Shown: piece after piece, positions 50,583-62,909 of the stretch
Layout: every line of letters starts with the position of its first letter
Position numbering within the stretch: the first letter of the stretch is position 1
Assembly (NCBI GenBank): GCA_017654935.2
Contig: CM065690.1
Location: 9,572,406 to 9,636,405 of the forward strand
Reading direction: 5' to 3'
Source of the DNA: Phymorhynchus buccinoides
Taxonomy: Eukaryota > Mollusca > Gastropoda > Neogastropoda > Raphitomidae
DNA length: 64,000 bases
Position numbers and translations under genes: made by a program
The notes under the pieces: model-generated
What the model was told of the DNA's origin: nothing
Databases searched by the model: none
Seen by the model: the letters and a program-made list of their open reading frames with translations, nothing else

Positions 50583-52778
50583 ACACTGAGCCCTAGATCA
50601 GATCATATCACTCCGGTTCTTCATTCCTTACATTGGCTCCCAGATCAATCTCGTATTCGCTACAACATTCTCCTCGTCTTCAAGTCACTGAATGATCAGG
50701 CTCCCTCACTTCTCTCTGAGCTTCTTCATCTCTATGTCCCAGCTACGCTCATCTTCAGATGGACTGGTCTGGTCTGGACCCAAATCCCCGAGGCCCTACT
50801 TGCCACTCAGTCATCATTTCACTGCCAGGTGTCAAGAAACTTCTGCAAGAACTGGACCCCAGCAAAGCGCCAGGCCCAGATGGAATCATCCCCAGACTGC
50901 TGAAAGAGTTAGCAGATGAGCTTGCTCCTGCCCTGACGCTCCGGTCTACCAGTCTTCAGTGAACACCGGCATTGTACCAGAGGACTGGAAGATGGCAAAT
51001 GTGACGCCTATCTTCAAAAAGGGTGAAAGGTACAGACCGGAAAATTACCGTCCCATTTCACTTACCAGCGTGCCCTGCAAAATCCTCGAGCACGTCCTGG
51101 TCAGCAAGATTATGGGTTTCGCTGAGGCAAACAAAATCCTGAGGGAGGAGCAGCATGGCTTCAGGAAAGGCCATTCTTGTGAGAGCCAGCTTCTCGGGCT
51201 GATGGACGAGCTCACGTACAACATGGAGAGAGGCAAGCAGACGGACGTCTTGGTGATGGATTTCTCCAAGGCGTTCGATAAAGTCAACCACTCCATGCTG
51301 GTCCACAAGCTCCGACATTATGGCATCACCGGGCAGATCAACTCCTGGATCAGCAACTTCCTCACGGACAGGAAACAAGCGGTGGTTGTGGACGGCGCCA
51401 AATCGGAAACGATCCCAGTAGAGTCAGGAGTCCCCCAGGGATCAGTGTTAGGGCCTACCCTTTTCCTGCTCTACATAAATGATCTCCCTGAAAAACTGTC
51501 CTCAACCTCCAGGCTCTTTGCTGACGACACCCTGTGCCATAAGACCATGGAGTCTCAGAGAGACCAGTACAGGCCTCTCTTCAGCAAGATCTGGACCGCA
51601 TGGCTGACTGGGAAGAAAAGTGGAGGATGAAGTTCCATCCCGAAAAGTGCCAATCTATGCACGTATCCAGAAAAAAAGACCCCTCAAGCTGGCACTTATC
51701 ACCTTCACGGCCAGAGACTACAGACAGCAGAAGAAGTCAAGTACCTGGGTGTCACAATCTCCCAAAATCTGTCATGGGACACCCACATCAACAACACCGT
51801 AAACAAGGCAAACAAGACTCGAAATTTGAAGATAGGCTCCATCTCCGTCAAGGAAACTGCCTACAAAGCCTTAGTTCGTCCCACCCTTGAGTATACTGCT
51901 TCTGTCTGGGACCCTCATACAGCCAAAACCACCGGCAAGATTGAGAGGGTCCAGCGCCGCGCAGCTAGATGGGTCGTAAATCGCCACCGCCAAACATCCA
52001 GCGTGGACAACATGCTGACCCAGCTGCAGTGGCCTCCACTCAAGGACAGGCGACGCTCCGCTAGGCTGGCCACCTTCTTCAAGTTCCACCATGGAGAGGT
52101 GGCCATCAACACCCCACACGCAGCCAGTCCCCCATCCTCCCCCCCCCCCCTCCCTCATCAGGGTGGCGACAGGTGCGACAGACTCACTCACAGGCCTACC
52201 TAATACACCAGCCAATCCCCCATCCTCCCACGACAGATGTACAGAACAAATTACAGGAAGTACTCATTCTTTCCAAGGGCTGTGAGTGAGTGGAACTCTC
52301 TTCCACCTGAGGCAATATCATCAGCCTCGGTGGAGGAATTCAAATCCCAGATCTGAGCTCCCCCCCCCCCCCCCCCCCCACCCATTCCCCCCCCCCCCCC
52401 ACTCCTCCTCACCCTTCCGTTGTCTCAACGGAGTCAATTCCATACCCCCTGTCCAGGCCTCCCCCTCCCCCAAAAAATCATGCCCTCGCCCCCCCCCCCC
52501 CCCTCACCCCACCCATTCAATCCCGCATTGAGCTGACCATCCGGGCAGCAAGTCCTTCATACAAGATCCTGATTAGTTGGAAACCCCCCATGTCGTAAGC
52601 GTCATAATCATCAAATTGTTGATGGAGGATGCTATATCAGTATATGCAAGAAGAAGAAGAAGATACTCATCTCCTTTTCCTTCCCTCCAACCGTCTCAAA
52701 TCTGCTGGCCAACATTCTTTTTCCTGTCAAACACCATCCCTTTGGAATTCTCTGCCTTCTCCTCTCCGACACTCCAGG
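50583..52778 (+). mobile_element. Older LINE fragment A, split by LINE B
   Basis: Left part reads ITPVLHSLHWLPDQSRIRYN and resumes at 52673 with RLKSAGQHSFSCQTPSLWNS, both typical LINE C-terminal segments. The middle is a younger LINE. Confidence 0.7.
50755..52665 (+). mobile_element. LINE B with broken reverse transcriptase
   Basis: Reverse-transcriptase segments: SKAPGPDGIIPRLLKELAD, RPISLTSVPCKILEHVL, MDFSKAFDKVNH, GVPQGSVLGPTLFLLYIND and the catalytic FADD. Then VQRRAARWV. Frameshifts near 50940 and 51570 and a missing 5' half make it inactive. The 3' tail is GCAAGAAGAAGAAGAAGAT. CTCATCT at 50748 and 52666 is a candidate target-site duplication. Confidence 0.88.
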
Positions 52779-52907
52779 CCTATCCTTACATCCCAAAATT
52801 AAGAAAATAGGGTCTTTGGATAACAGGCCCTGATTTGATGCCTTTTAGTGACATGGGTGTTAAACCATTGTGGTGCTAAAATGCGACATTGGCGGTGAAA
52901 GGGTTAA
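52779..52907 (+). mobile_element. TTAA-type MITE, family P1, right half
   Basis: From CTATCCTTACATCCC to GGCGGTGAAAGGGTTAA; the left end is missing. Confidence 0.8.
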
Positions 52908-53062
52908 AATTAAGTTAAAACCCATCTTTTTCCTGCTGCACGCTAAACATTTGCTGCGCCCTTATGTTCAGTTGTCTATTTTTGTGTGCACGTGAGGAGA
53001 GATTGAATAGAAGGTATGTTTTGTGGTATGTGTATGTGTGTGTGTGTGTGTGCATGCATGTG

Positions 53063-53565
53063 CAGGGCTCCCCATTTTGTTTGACCATAGAGGGTATTTT
53101 CACCCCCAGGAAGCAGCTATAGAGGGTCTATTCACCCCCAGGGTGAACTTATAGAGGGTGAAAAATCAAAACAAAATAAGCATAAAATTCCTCAGATCCC
53201 TAATTTGTAAAGTGACAAAATAGTCAACGCAGTCACCCAAAGGAAGGAAGAAAGAAAGGAAGGAAATTGAGGGCTCCATTGGACTTAGCGAGTAGAGGGG
53301 TGGAAGAAGAAGGGTCTTTATCTTCTAACCTAAACAGACAGCAGTGGTACCAGACTCGTAAACTTTGGGCTGACATGCCTAATTGGTCTAGACCGGCTTT
53401 TCGCACTGGGTGAAATGGGAGACGGGCTCACGCACTCGGCAGATTTATAGTGCGTCTCATAACCCTCGAGTAGTAATTATAGTGCGTTGTTTCACGCCCA
53501 GTACGAAGTTTTAATGCGTCTGTCACGCACATTTGACGCACAGACGCACAGAATGGGGAGCCCTG
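53063..53565. mobile_element. Inverted-repeat element with CAGGGCTCCCCATT ends
   Basis: CAGGGCTCCCCATT and AATGGGGAGCCCTG are exact inverts, similar to hAT-type ends. It lies inside a (TG)n tract and internally repeats TATAGAGGGT and TATAGTGCGT. Confidence 0.8.
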
Positions 53566-53588
53566 ATGTGTGTGTGTGTGTGTGTGTG

Positions 53589-53810
53589 CAGTGATGTCCT
53601 GAGGCCTCGGTCATAAGCCATTGACCTATTAAAATTTAAAATGTCCTATTGTGTTCTCCCCTGTTAGGACAAATGTCTGATTACATTTTTAACACTGCCA
53701 CACTTTGTCCTATTAGTATTGATGAACTTAGAGCCAGGACATTGTCCTATTGATTTTTCTCGTCTCAGGACAGTTTGTCCTATCACATTTCGATCCTCGG
53801 TGCATCACTG
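53589..53810. mobile_element. Intact element F, 222 bp
   Basis: CAGTGATGTCCTGAGGC and CCTCGGTGCATCACTG form inverted ends; no coding capacity. Confidence 0.82.
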
Positions 53811-54273
53811 CACTGTGTGCATGCATGTGTGTCTGTACATGTGTATGTCACTATGTGTCACTGTGTGTGTATCACTGTATGTGTTTGTGTGTGTGTGTGA
53901 GAGATGATGAATGAGTCTGTGTCTTTGTGTGTGTCCGTGTATGTGTGTGCGTGCGTGCATGTATATTTGTGTGTGTGTGTACATCCGTGTGTGTGTGTGT
54001 GTGTGTGTTTTGGTTTGTACATGTATGCATTGTTGCTGGTTTCTGTCATTCTTAAATACTATTTTTGTTGTCTGCTTGTTGATGAGCATTTGATTGTAAA
54101 GCGCTTTGGGCTCATTTGAGGTAAAGCGCTATATAAATGTACTATTGTTATTATTCCTTAACAAATAATGCACATTAAATATGTATCATCATGACCATGA
54201 CATCTCACTCTCCCCTCCATCTAACAATTGCTGTCTTCTTGCTCCCCTCCCCTCTACCCTTTTCTCCTTCTCC

Positions 54274-54454
54274 TACATCGTATTTTACAGACAATAAGGC
54301 GCACCTCATTATAAAGCGCATCCCCCAAATTTTACACAAAATTCAGATTTTGTTATTACAGTTTCTTACTATTTTATCAGTCACATAATAAGGCACAGGG
54401 GTATCTGTCTAGGAAAAAAAGTATCGCCTTAAGTTAAAGTCCGTACAATGCGGT
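54274..54454. mobile_element. MITE family M, short copy
   Basis: ATCGTATTTTACAGACAATA and GTCCGTACAATGCGGTA ends, with AAATTTTACACAAAATTCAG shared with 61.6 kb. Confidence 0.75.
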
Positions 54455-54591
54455 ATATTTTGCATAGATTTCAGTAATAAAGGATTTGACAATTTAATAA
54501 AAGAAACTTGAAAAAAAACCCAGTAGAGAACTTATGACTGATCTGTCAAAAATTCTATGCAGTTAACTTTTGACAGTTGCTTTGATTTCAG

Positions 54592-54726
54592 ATGAAGATG
54601 TCATTGTTTAACGACTGTCAGATTGCTCTCGACCTCGGCTACAATGTTGGTTTTAAGAAGAAGGCGGAGCTTCGCAAAACCATCATTGAGCATGGGGGCA
54701 TAGTGTCCTACATCGTCACCAAGAAG
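54592..54726 (+). CDS. PARP4: PARP4 coding exon 1, BRCT start (residues 1-45)
   Basis: ATG directly follows a TTGATTTCAG acceptor; an in-frame TGA 7-9 nt upstream rules out simple extension. Encodes [20 protein letters not shown] and ends IVSYIVTKK. Donor GTAAGA. Confidence 0.9.
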
Positions 54727-57700
54727 GTAAGAATGCAGCTGATGATTGTGGTTTAAAGTGAACCTTTCCCATGTTTTGAACTAGGCATTTAATTTTTTTG
54801 CTGTACACAATCATGATCTATTTGTTGTGAACACAAAAATGTAATATATACATTGAAAGTGAAGGAACTCCGTAATATTAATTTGATTTAATGATGTTAG
54901 AAGATTCTGCATACCTACTGTTTGAACTTTGATATAATTTAAGTAAATGCATGCATTATTGTTGTAAAAAGTAATCTGAATTTGATTTGATTAGTGGCAA
55001 GCATTAGTCTGATTTAATTTGAAAAATACATCTACCTCAAAGGATAATCTATTGTGTTAATCTCAAAATATATTTCAATGTCCCCCCCTCCCCCCCCCCC
55101 CCCCCCCCCCCCCCTTAAAAAAAAGTGAAAGACAAAAGGCTTACAGTTACACTCTACAAAATTTTATAAAAATATGTTGTAAATTTTAGAAATAAAGTTG
55201 ATAAAATATCAGATTAAGATTGTAATAAGATTAAAATTATAGTCCCGTCAACAACTAAGGCCATATCAGGGCTGTCACCACGTTAAATCTTACAGCGTAT
55301 ATAAAAAATACCGGAAATTATAACCTCATTGCACATAACCTCATTATAACCTCATTGCACATAACCTCATTATAACCTCATTGCACATATCCTCATTATA
55401 ACCTCATTGCACATATCCTCATTATAACCTCATTGCACATAACCTCATTATAACCTCATTGCACATAACCTCATAACCTCATTGCACATATCCTCATTAT
55501 AACCTCATTGCACATAACCTCATTATAACCTCATTGCACATATCCTCATTATAACCTCATTGCACATAACCTCATTATAACCTCATTGCACATATCCCTG
55601 AATTGATAAATTGGACAATGTCCAGTGGATAATCCACCTTTACCCACAGGAGGACATGTGTTGATTGAAAAAAGCTTTGGTAAGATTATTTCCATTTATG
55701 ATTTTTTTTTTTACGGGGATAAATGTAGACATTACCATAAATCAATCATAAATCAGGCAAAAATAAATGTTAGCAGTCTAAATGTTTGTATATATATATA
55801 TATATTATTTAAATTTATTTTTTAATGACTTCCAGAGTTCCTTCGTGGTGGCCAGTGACCCCGAGAAGTGCGACGTGTCGTCCAAGTGTCGCATGGCGGT
55901 GAAGTACGGCCTGCCGGTGGTCAGTCTGGACTACATCGGGGACTGCGTGCGCGCCAACAAGCGCCTCTCCGTCGACCGATACACCATCGGAGGCAAAAGC
56001 AAGGCGCTGGACTTCCGCTCCGGCAAAATCTCAGGTGCTCATGTGCTGAGTGTTTGGGTTTTTGTCATAATTGACAAGAAAGAATACATGACAAGTGATA
56101 AAAAATGAACCAGCAAACTTCATCCTTGATGTGAGAAAAAAATTCGGTGATCGCGCTATGAATTTTGAAAACCAGTCCCTTCAGTAACAGTTGTGTGTAA
56201 CAGTATGTTTCTGCATGTGTGCGTGCGTGTGTGTGTGTGTAAAAAACCCCACAATATCAAAGCCTAGCAAAAACATATCAGTCCCTGGGACTCACAGGTC
56301 AAATTTGTTTTCTGTATTTTGGTTTTGCAATCAATAGCTTACCGATATTTGCCAGTAAACGCGATCACTGAAAATACTAGCATTGGTTTACATGTCAATG
56401 GTTTGAAGTTTGTGTATGACTTTTGTCTTTTGCGTCTTTAGTTTTGAAAATGGGATGGTCTGATGTAAACAATGTATTAAAGAAAGTATGCTTGTTTCAT
56501 ACGGACATCGTCTATATACTGGTACATTGTTATCAAAGTATGTTTTCAAAGACAGTCTGACTTATTCAAGTAATTGGCTTTAGAATTTAATATGCCTGAC
56601 TAAAATTTTTAATTTGCCATGTGCTTTTTAAATGTATCTAATCAACCAATGTCGATAATAAGCAATTTAATTGTTGTTGTCATACCCTGGCTAAAAGACT
56701 CCAGGGATCATCCGAACAGCCAAAACACTTGAACATTATGGTACAAATGCATCGTCTAGGGATGAGAACATTACATGTGTGACCGTTTTGATTACCTCAC
56801 CACATGGGTAGCCACACTCCGACTTCAGGGGAATAAGCAGTTTTAATTTTGCTTTGTTAACACAGCTACCGACTCGTCCAAATCGACGACAAGCGGAAGT
56901 CGCTTCAAAGCGAGGCCTGCCTTCAACGTGCGCAGCGTGCCGGTGTGGCGCCCAGGTCAGCCCGACGCCCCTGTCTTCCAGGAGGACAACTATGAAGTGG
57001 CCAAATATGCCATCTTTGAGGTATAGATAGAGATGGGTTTTTATTGTTTGTTTTTTGGTTTCATCAGATTTAAGTAGACAGTAGAATCCCAGGAGTATCA
57101 TGCCTCACAAATACCCCCCTGGGGATACTGGTGTCACGATAAATAAGTACCTGCCATGAAATATCTACCTCTCGCATGCGAACTATGACCATCTAACCCT
57201 AACCCTATCCCTAACCCTAACCCTAGCCCTATCCCTAACCACGGAAAGAACCAAGAAATAGAGCAGGAGGGTGTAAATCTACATATTTGACGAGAAATCG
57301 ATGCACTTAGTTTCGTAAAATTCACAATGGCGGACAATTCTGATTGGCTAGGCGCCGGCTAGGCCTACTTATTTCATGAGGTAGGATATTCTCTTCACAC
57401 CGGGTACAAATTTGAGAGGGAGGTGTGTGTGTTTGTGTGCGTGCGTGTGTGTGTGACTAATGTATAAGATAGACAATGATTGTTTTTGAGGGTCTTAGAT
57501 TTGATCAGATCAGGCGTATTTGAAGCCTAAGAGCAGTAACACACTGTATCGTTTTTATTGCCATCAGATCTGTGACAGAAGAAATATTTATCGACATATC
57601 TATAGATACAATATTCACCATTGTTTTGGTTTTTTTATCGTAAAGATGGCAAATTGAACTGTTATTATCTCCTAAATTAGTAAGAAATCTACAGAATTAT

Positions 57701-58028
57701 TTTCTATTCCTTTCAATCCTACTCTGCGTGTTGAGCACATTCATTCATTGTGTGCTTGTTATGCTGTGTGCATTGGGATATGTTTTTTGTTGTTGTTTGG
57801 CCTAAGTCCAAGGTGAAATTGTGTGGTTCAGGGTATGAAGAAGAAGGCGGACGCTGCCACTTTCTGTTGCCTGGAGATTCACGTGGCGTGTGGAGGGCAG
57901 GATCCTCAGACCCATGACAGCAACGCTCCTAAATATCGACTACACTCACACTTTGGAAATCTTCACGATGTGATGGTTAGTGAGGAAGGAGGATTGGTGA
58001 TGTGTGTGTGTGTGTGTGTAATAACGCA

Positions 58029-58077
<49 letters not shown>

Positions 58078-58373
58078 TGATGCAGTGTATGTGTGAGAGG
58101 GAGAGAGTGTGTGTGTGCATGTGTACATGCTTGTGTGTAGACTCTACTCCCACTTAGGAAAACTTCAGGATGTGCTGGTTAATGGATTGGGGTGTGTGTG
58201 TGTGTGCGCACGCGCCTGTGGGCGTGTGTGCGTTGGTGTGTAAATGCAAGAGTGCATTCGTTTGTGTTAGTGTGTTTGTGTGTGTGTATGTTTGTGTGTG
58301 TGTGTATGTTTGTGTGTGTACGTGTGTGCATATGCGCGTGCATGCATGTGCACATACGTCAGTCCCTGTCCAT

Positions 58374-58412
<39 letters not shown>

Positions 58413-60112
58413 ATGTGTATACAACCACGACCATAGCAGATTTTTTAATGCTGAATTGCAATGCAAACTACAGTCATCTTTTAGCAAACCATTGTATGCA
58501 GGCTGGCAAGGCGTGCACCACAGAACTGCGCTACGTGTCCTCAGCCGACCAGGCCGTCACAGGGTACGCCACTCTCTACAAGGAGCAGGTCACCGTGCAC
58601 AAGATGGATGTTGTAGAGGGCGCTTTCCCATCATTCATCAGGAATGTCGGATCAAAAAAACTGAAGCAGGTATTGCTGTATTGTCTTTACTTACTAAGGT
58701 TGTTTCTGTCGACACTGAAGGCTATATTAATCTTTTTTTTTATCTATCATAATAATTATTGTTGATCAAACAAGTTAGAAATTAAAGAGAAGCGCTGATG
58801 GATTAAAAAACAAAAATTGGAGGCAAAAAATGATCCCCTCAAAGAACATCTCATTACATTTTAATATACCGGTAGATCTCTTTTGTTGTTGTGGTTACAT
58901 TTTAATATAGATGTTTTGGGTTACGTGTTAACATAGATCTAAATTGTCATTTGGATTGATGAAAAGATGTGTCTTGGATATTTGTTGTCAGGATCACTTT
59001 AATTTGGTGTGCATGGATTAGAATGATTTTTTTAAATTTAAAGATTTACTATGAAATCTCAGAAATAAATGAGCATGATCATTCAAATAAAGTAATCCAT
59101 TACTCATTAATAACAAATTAAAAAATATAAAAATAATATTAATGAAAGATGTGAACAAATGTGCCTGTAGGATATGATCACTTGTCTCACTGCTGTTTGT
59201 TTGCACTGTCTCAGTGCTTTCTTGTGTCTGTTGCCTTTACTATTTAAGATTTGTATTATTTAAAGCACTAAGTACAAAATACGTGTAGCAGTGCCATAGC
59301 CGACGAGGTTTAGCCGAGGCGTGGTTACCGCTACACCTATCTGTATTAATAAAAAAATCGGGACTTTACTGGTTTCGTACTGCCTCCGGGCATTGCCTCC
59401 AGTATTGTTCCCACCATATTTGTATTTACAAATGTCCCATATGTGTCTGATTCAGACCAAGAGGACGTAAAACACCATTTTGGTCGCCCAAGGTGAAAAG
59501 ACAAACCTAATAGTAATACTGAGACTGTTTATATTTGTTCCAAGGCAATATGTGTATGTACCAGTATTGTCTTTCTGCCTTGCTTCCCCCTACCTGTTTG
59601 TTCTGGGCCCATAATCATGTGTGCTGTTAAAGAGTTAACAAGGGTGCTTACATTCAAATAAGAAGTTTGGGCAGTTTAGTACAGTTTAAGTTTTACTACC
59701 CGTGTTGACTGCTTAACACGCACATATGATTACGGGCCCTGGAGATTTGTTTGAAGAACAGAGGTTATTTGGATGTGGCAGATTATGTCAGTGTTGGAGA
59801 GTGAGGTTGGAGAAGCCTCTCCGGCTGTGTCGGAGATTGTGGAGCACATCTGGAGAGAGGCTGTCGGAGAGGTGGAGGCCATATTGAGGACGCCCGTCAC
59901 TTCGGTGAAAATTGATCAGGTAGGGGCCTTTGATTGTTCAGTTGTGTGAAACCTATCAATGTGTTACAGTGTGTTCATTCAATTCATTAATGTTTGTTTT
60001 GCTCACTTGCGTTTCCTTTCTTTGTTACCATTTGGTCTGTGTATGTATGCTTGAACAGTTGGAAGTGTCAGGTAGCTGGCTCAGGGAAAGGTAAAACAAA
60101 AAAGACTGAGAT

Positions 60113-60148
<36 letters not shown>

Positions 60149-62876
60149 CACTTGATGGTGATGATGATTACAATAGTGATGCTGATCTTTTTCTTCTTCT
60201 GTGGTGGCCACCAACTTCTTTGTATAGACGTATCTGTACGCACTTAGGGATGTGACCTTACAAAAGGAAAGAAAGATAAAAGAAACAAAGGGGTGGGGCT
60301 GGGGAAGCGCTTATAGTGATTTGATGATTTACTAATCTTTGTTGATTATTAGGTGTTGTTGACACTGACAGTCTTGTTTATGAAGCGTTGGTGGTGATGA
60401 AGATGATGATTACAATAGTGATGGTGATGATTACAATGGTAATGATGATGATGATGACACTTCATGGTGATGATGAAGATGATGAATACAATAGTGATGG
60501 TGATGATGAAGATGATACTTACAATGACGGTGATGGTGATAATGAAGATGGTGATTACAATGGTGATGGTGATGATGAAGATGATGATTATGATGATACT
60601 GATGATGATGACAAGGACGAGGATGATGATAATGAAGATGATTTTGACAGTGACAATGATGATAACAATGATGATGATTGATGGTGATGTTGATACTTAC
60701 ATTGACAATGATGGTGATGATGACTATGATGTTGATAATGACAACGACAATGATGATGATGATGACTGCGATGATGATGATGACTGCGATGATGATGATA
60801 ATGATATTGATGATGATGACGATGATAATTATGATGATGATGACGACTGTGAACTGCAGGTGGAGAAGGCAGAAGCCCTGATGAAGATGAGATGGACTGA
60901 TGATAAAGGAGTTATGATGATGATGACGACTGTGAACTGCAGGTGGAGAAGGCAGAAGCCCTGCTGATGAAGATCCGAGATGGACTGAAGAACAAAGAGG
61001 ACAACGACGTGGCCGAGGCTGTGAAGGAGTTCTACTCCACCCTTCCCCACAGGGCAGAGTCCGCCTCCTCCGTGAAGCCTTCTGTGGCCTGGCTCTCCAG
61101 GAAGCAGGACCTGTGTCAGGTGAGCATGCAGCTACAGACGCTGCTTTGGTGCTGCTCTTGTGTGTTATGTCTACCGTACTTTTTTGACTATATGTAAGAT
61201 GCACCATGTTATTAGGTACTTTATTGTCACAGAGGCGACTCTGTAAAATTTGGGTTGCTCCCACCTGGAGAGCGTGTCGCAGCCAGAGGCGCGCCACCCA
61301 ATTTTTTCTTTTGCATGCGATTGAAAGGGGGGGGGGGGTAAATTTTGACCAAATAACAAACTTTTTCGTTGCCACTGGGATTAAGTTGTGCTAAGTGCAT
61401 GGGCACACGGGATCGCAGTTTATCGTCTCATCCAAAAGACTCCACGTTCAGACCGTAAGGCCTAGTGCAAAGTGAGAAAAAAAATCCCATGTACCCAGGT
61501 TCAAACTCGGGTTTACTTGACTCAAGGCGAACGCTTTACCTCTGTGCCACACCTGTGGTGTGTGTGGGTGGGTGTGTATGTGGGGTTGCCATTTTGTTTC
61601 TATTAGGCGCACCTCCCCAAATTTTACACAAAATTCAGATTGTGTTATTACTTATAGCACTTTCATCACCATTTTGTTCGTTATTTTACAAGGCGTATGG
61701 GTCTCAGACTGGGATATACACCACACATGCATGCACGCACGCGCGCAGACGTACACACACACACACCCAGATTTCTGAATAGCTATTGATTTCACTGCTA
61801 ACTGCAGGCCTTTGATGGATATTTCTGACTAGCACACACATATATACATACTGGCTTTCTGTGTGTGTAGTTGATCAAGGACATGATTTCGGTGAGCCCA
61901 CGATTTCTGAATACCGAGCTATTGATTTTCACTGCTAACTGCAGGCCTTTGATGGATATTACTGACTAGCACACACATATATACATACTGGCTTTCTGTG
62001 TGTGTAGTTGATCAAGGACATGATTTCGGTGAGCGAGGCCACGTCGTGGTCTGTGCGGCCAGGGGTGCAGGCCAAGTACCGAGCTCTACGATGCAACATA
62101 GCCTGCGTGGACACCGACACTGCAGAGTTCAAGAACGTCCGCGAGGACTTGATGGCTTCTGTTGACAGGTTGGTGATTGTGACTGATTGTGGGGATATTG
62201 TTTTTGGTATAAGTGCGATGCAACATAGCTGATTGTGCAGCACTGCCTACAGCACTGACACTGCAGAGTACAAGATCGTCCATGAGGACTTGATGGCTTC
62301 TGTTGACAGGTTGGTGATTGTGACTGATTGTGGGGATATTGTTTTTGGTATAAGTGCGATGCAACATAGCCTACAGCACTGACACTGCAGAGTACAAGAT
62401 CGTCCATGAGGACTTGATGGCTTCTGTTGACAGGTTGGTGATTGTGACTGATTGTGGGGATATTGTTTTTGGTATAAGTGCGATGCAACATAGCCTACAG
62501 CACTGACACTGCAGAGTACAAGATCGTCCGTGAGGACTTGATGGCTTCTGTTGACAGGTTGGTCACTCAGTGATTGTGATGCAGTGTCTTTGCTGTTGTC
62601 TTTCTCCTTTAAACAAAAAATTTTTGGGGGGCATTTTACTTTTCAAACATGGTGCACATGACATAATAGTACAAACACAAGCAGCATGCTCACCCATGCA
62701 GACACACATACACATACTCAGACACACACACAGATATAGATATACCAGTACACTCACACACAAACATGCACACACACAGAGACACAGACATACAAACACA
62801 CACAGCGTGCACACACACACACATACATACACGCACGCATGCACACACACACGCATGCATGCATGTTGCATATTGC

Positions 62877-62909
<33 letters not shown>

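Noticed and set aside
52286..52531. Pro-rich frame after the LINE
   Set aside because: Low-complexity poly-C region in the LINE B 3' part.
60388..61375. Asp-, Met- or His-rich frames up to 314 codons
   Set aside because: Products of the GAT trinucleotide tract and of SINE sequence on the opposite strand.
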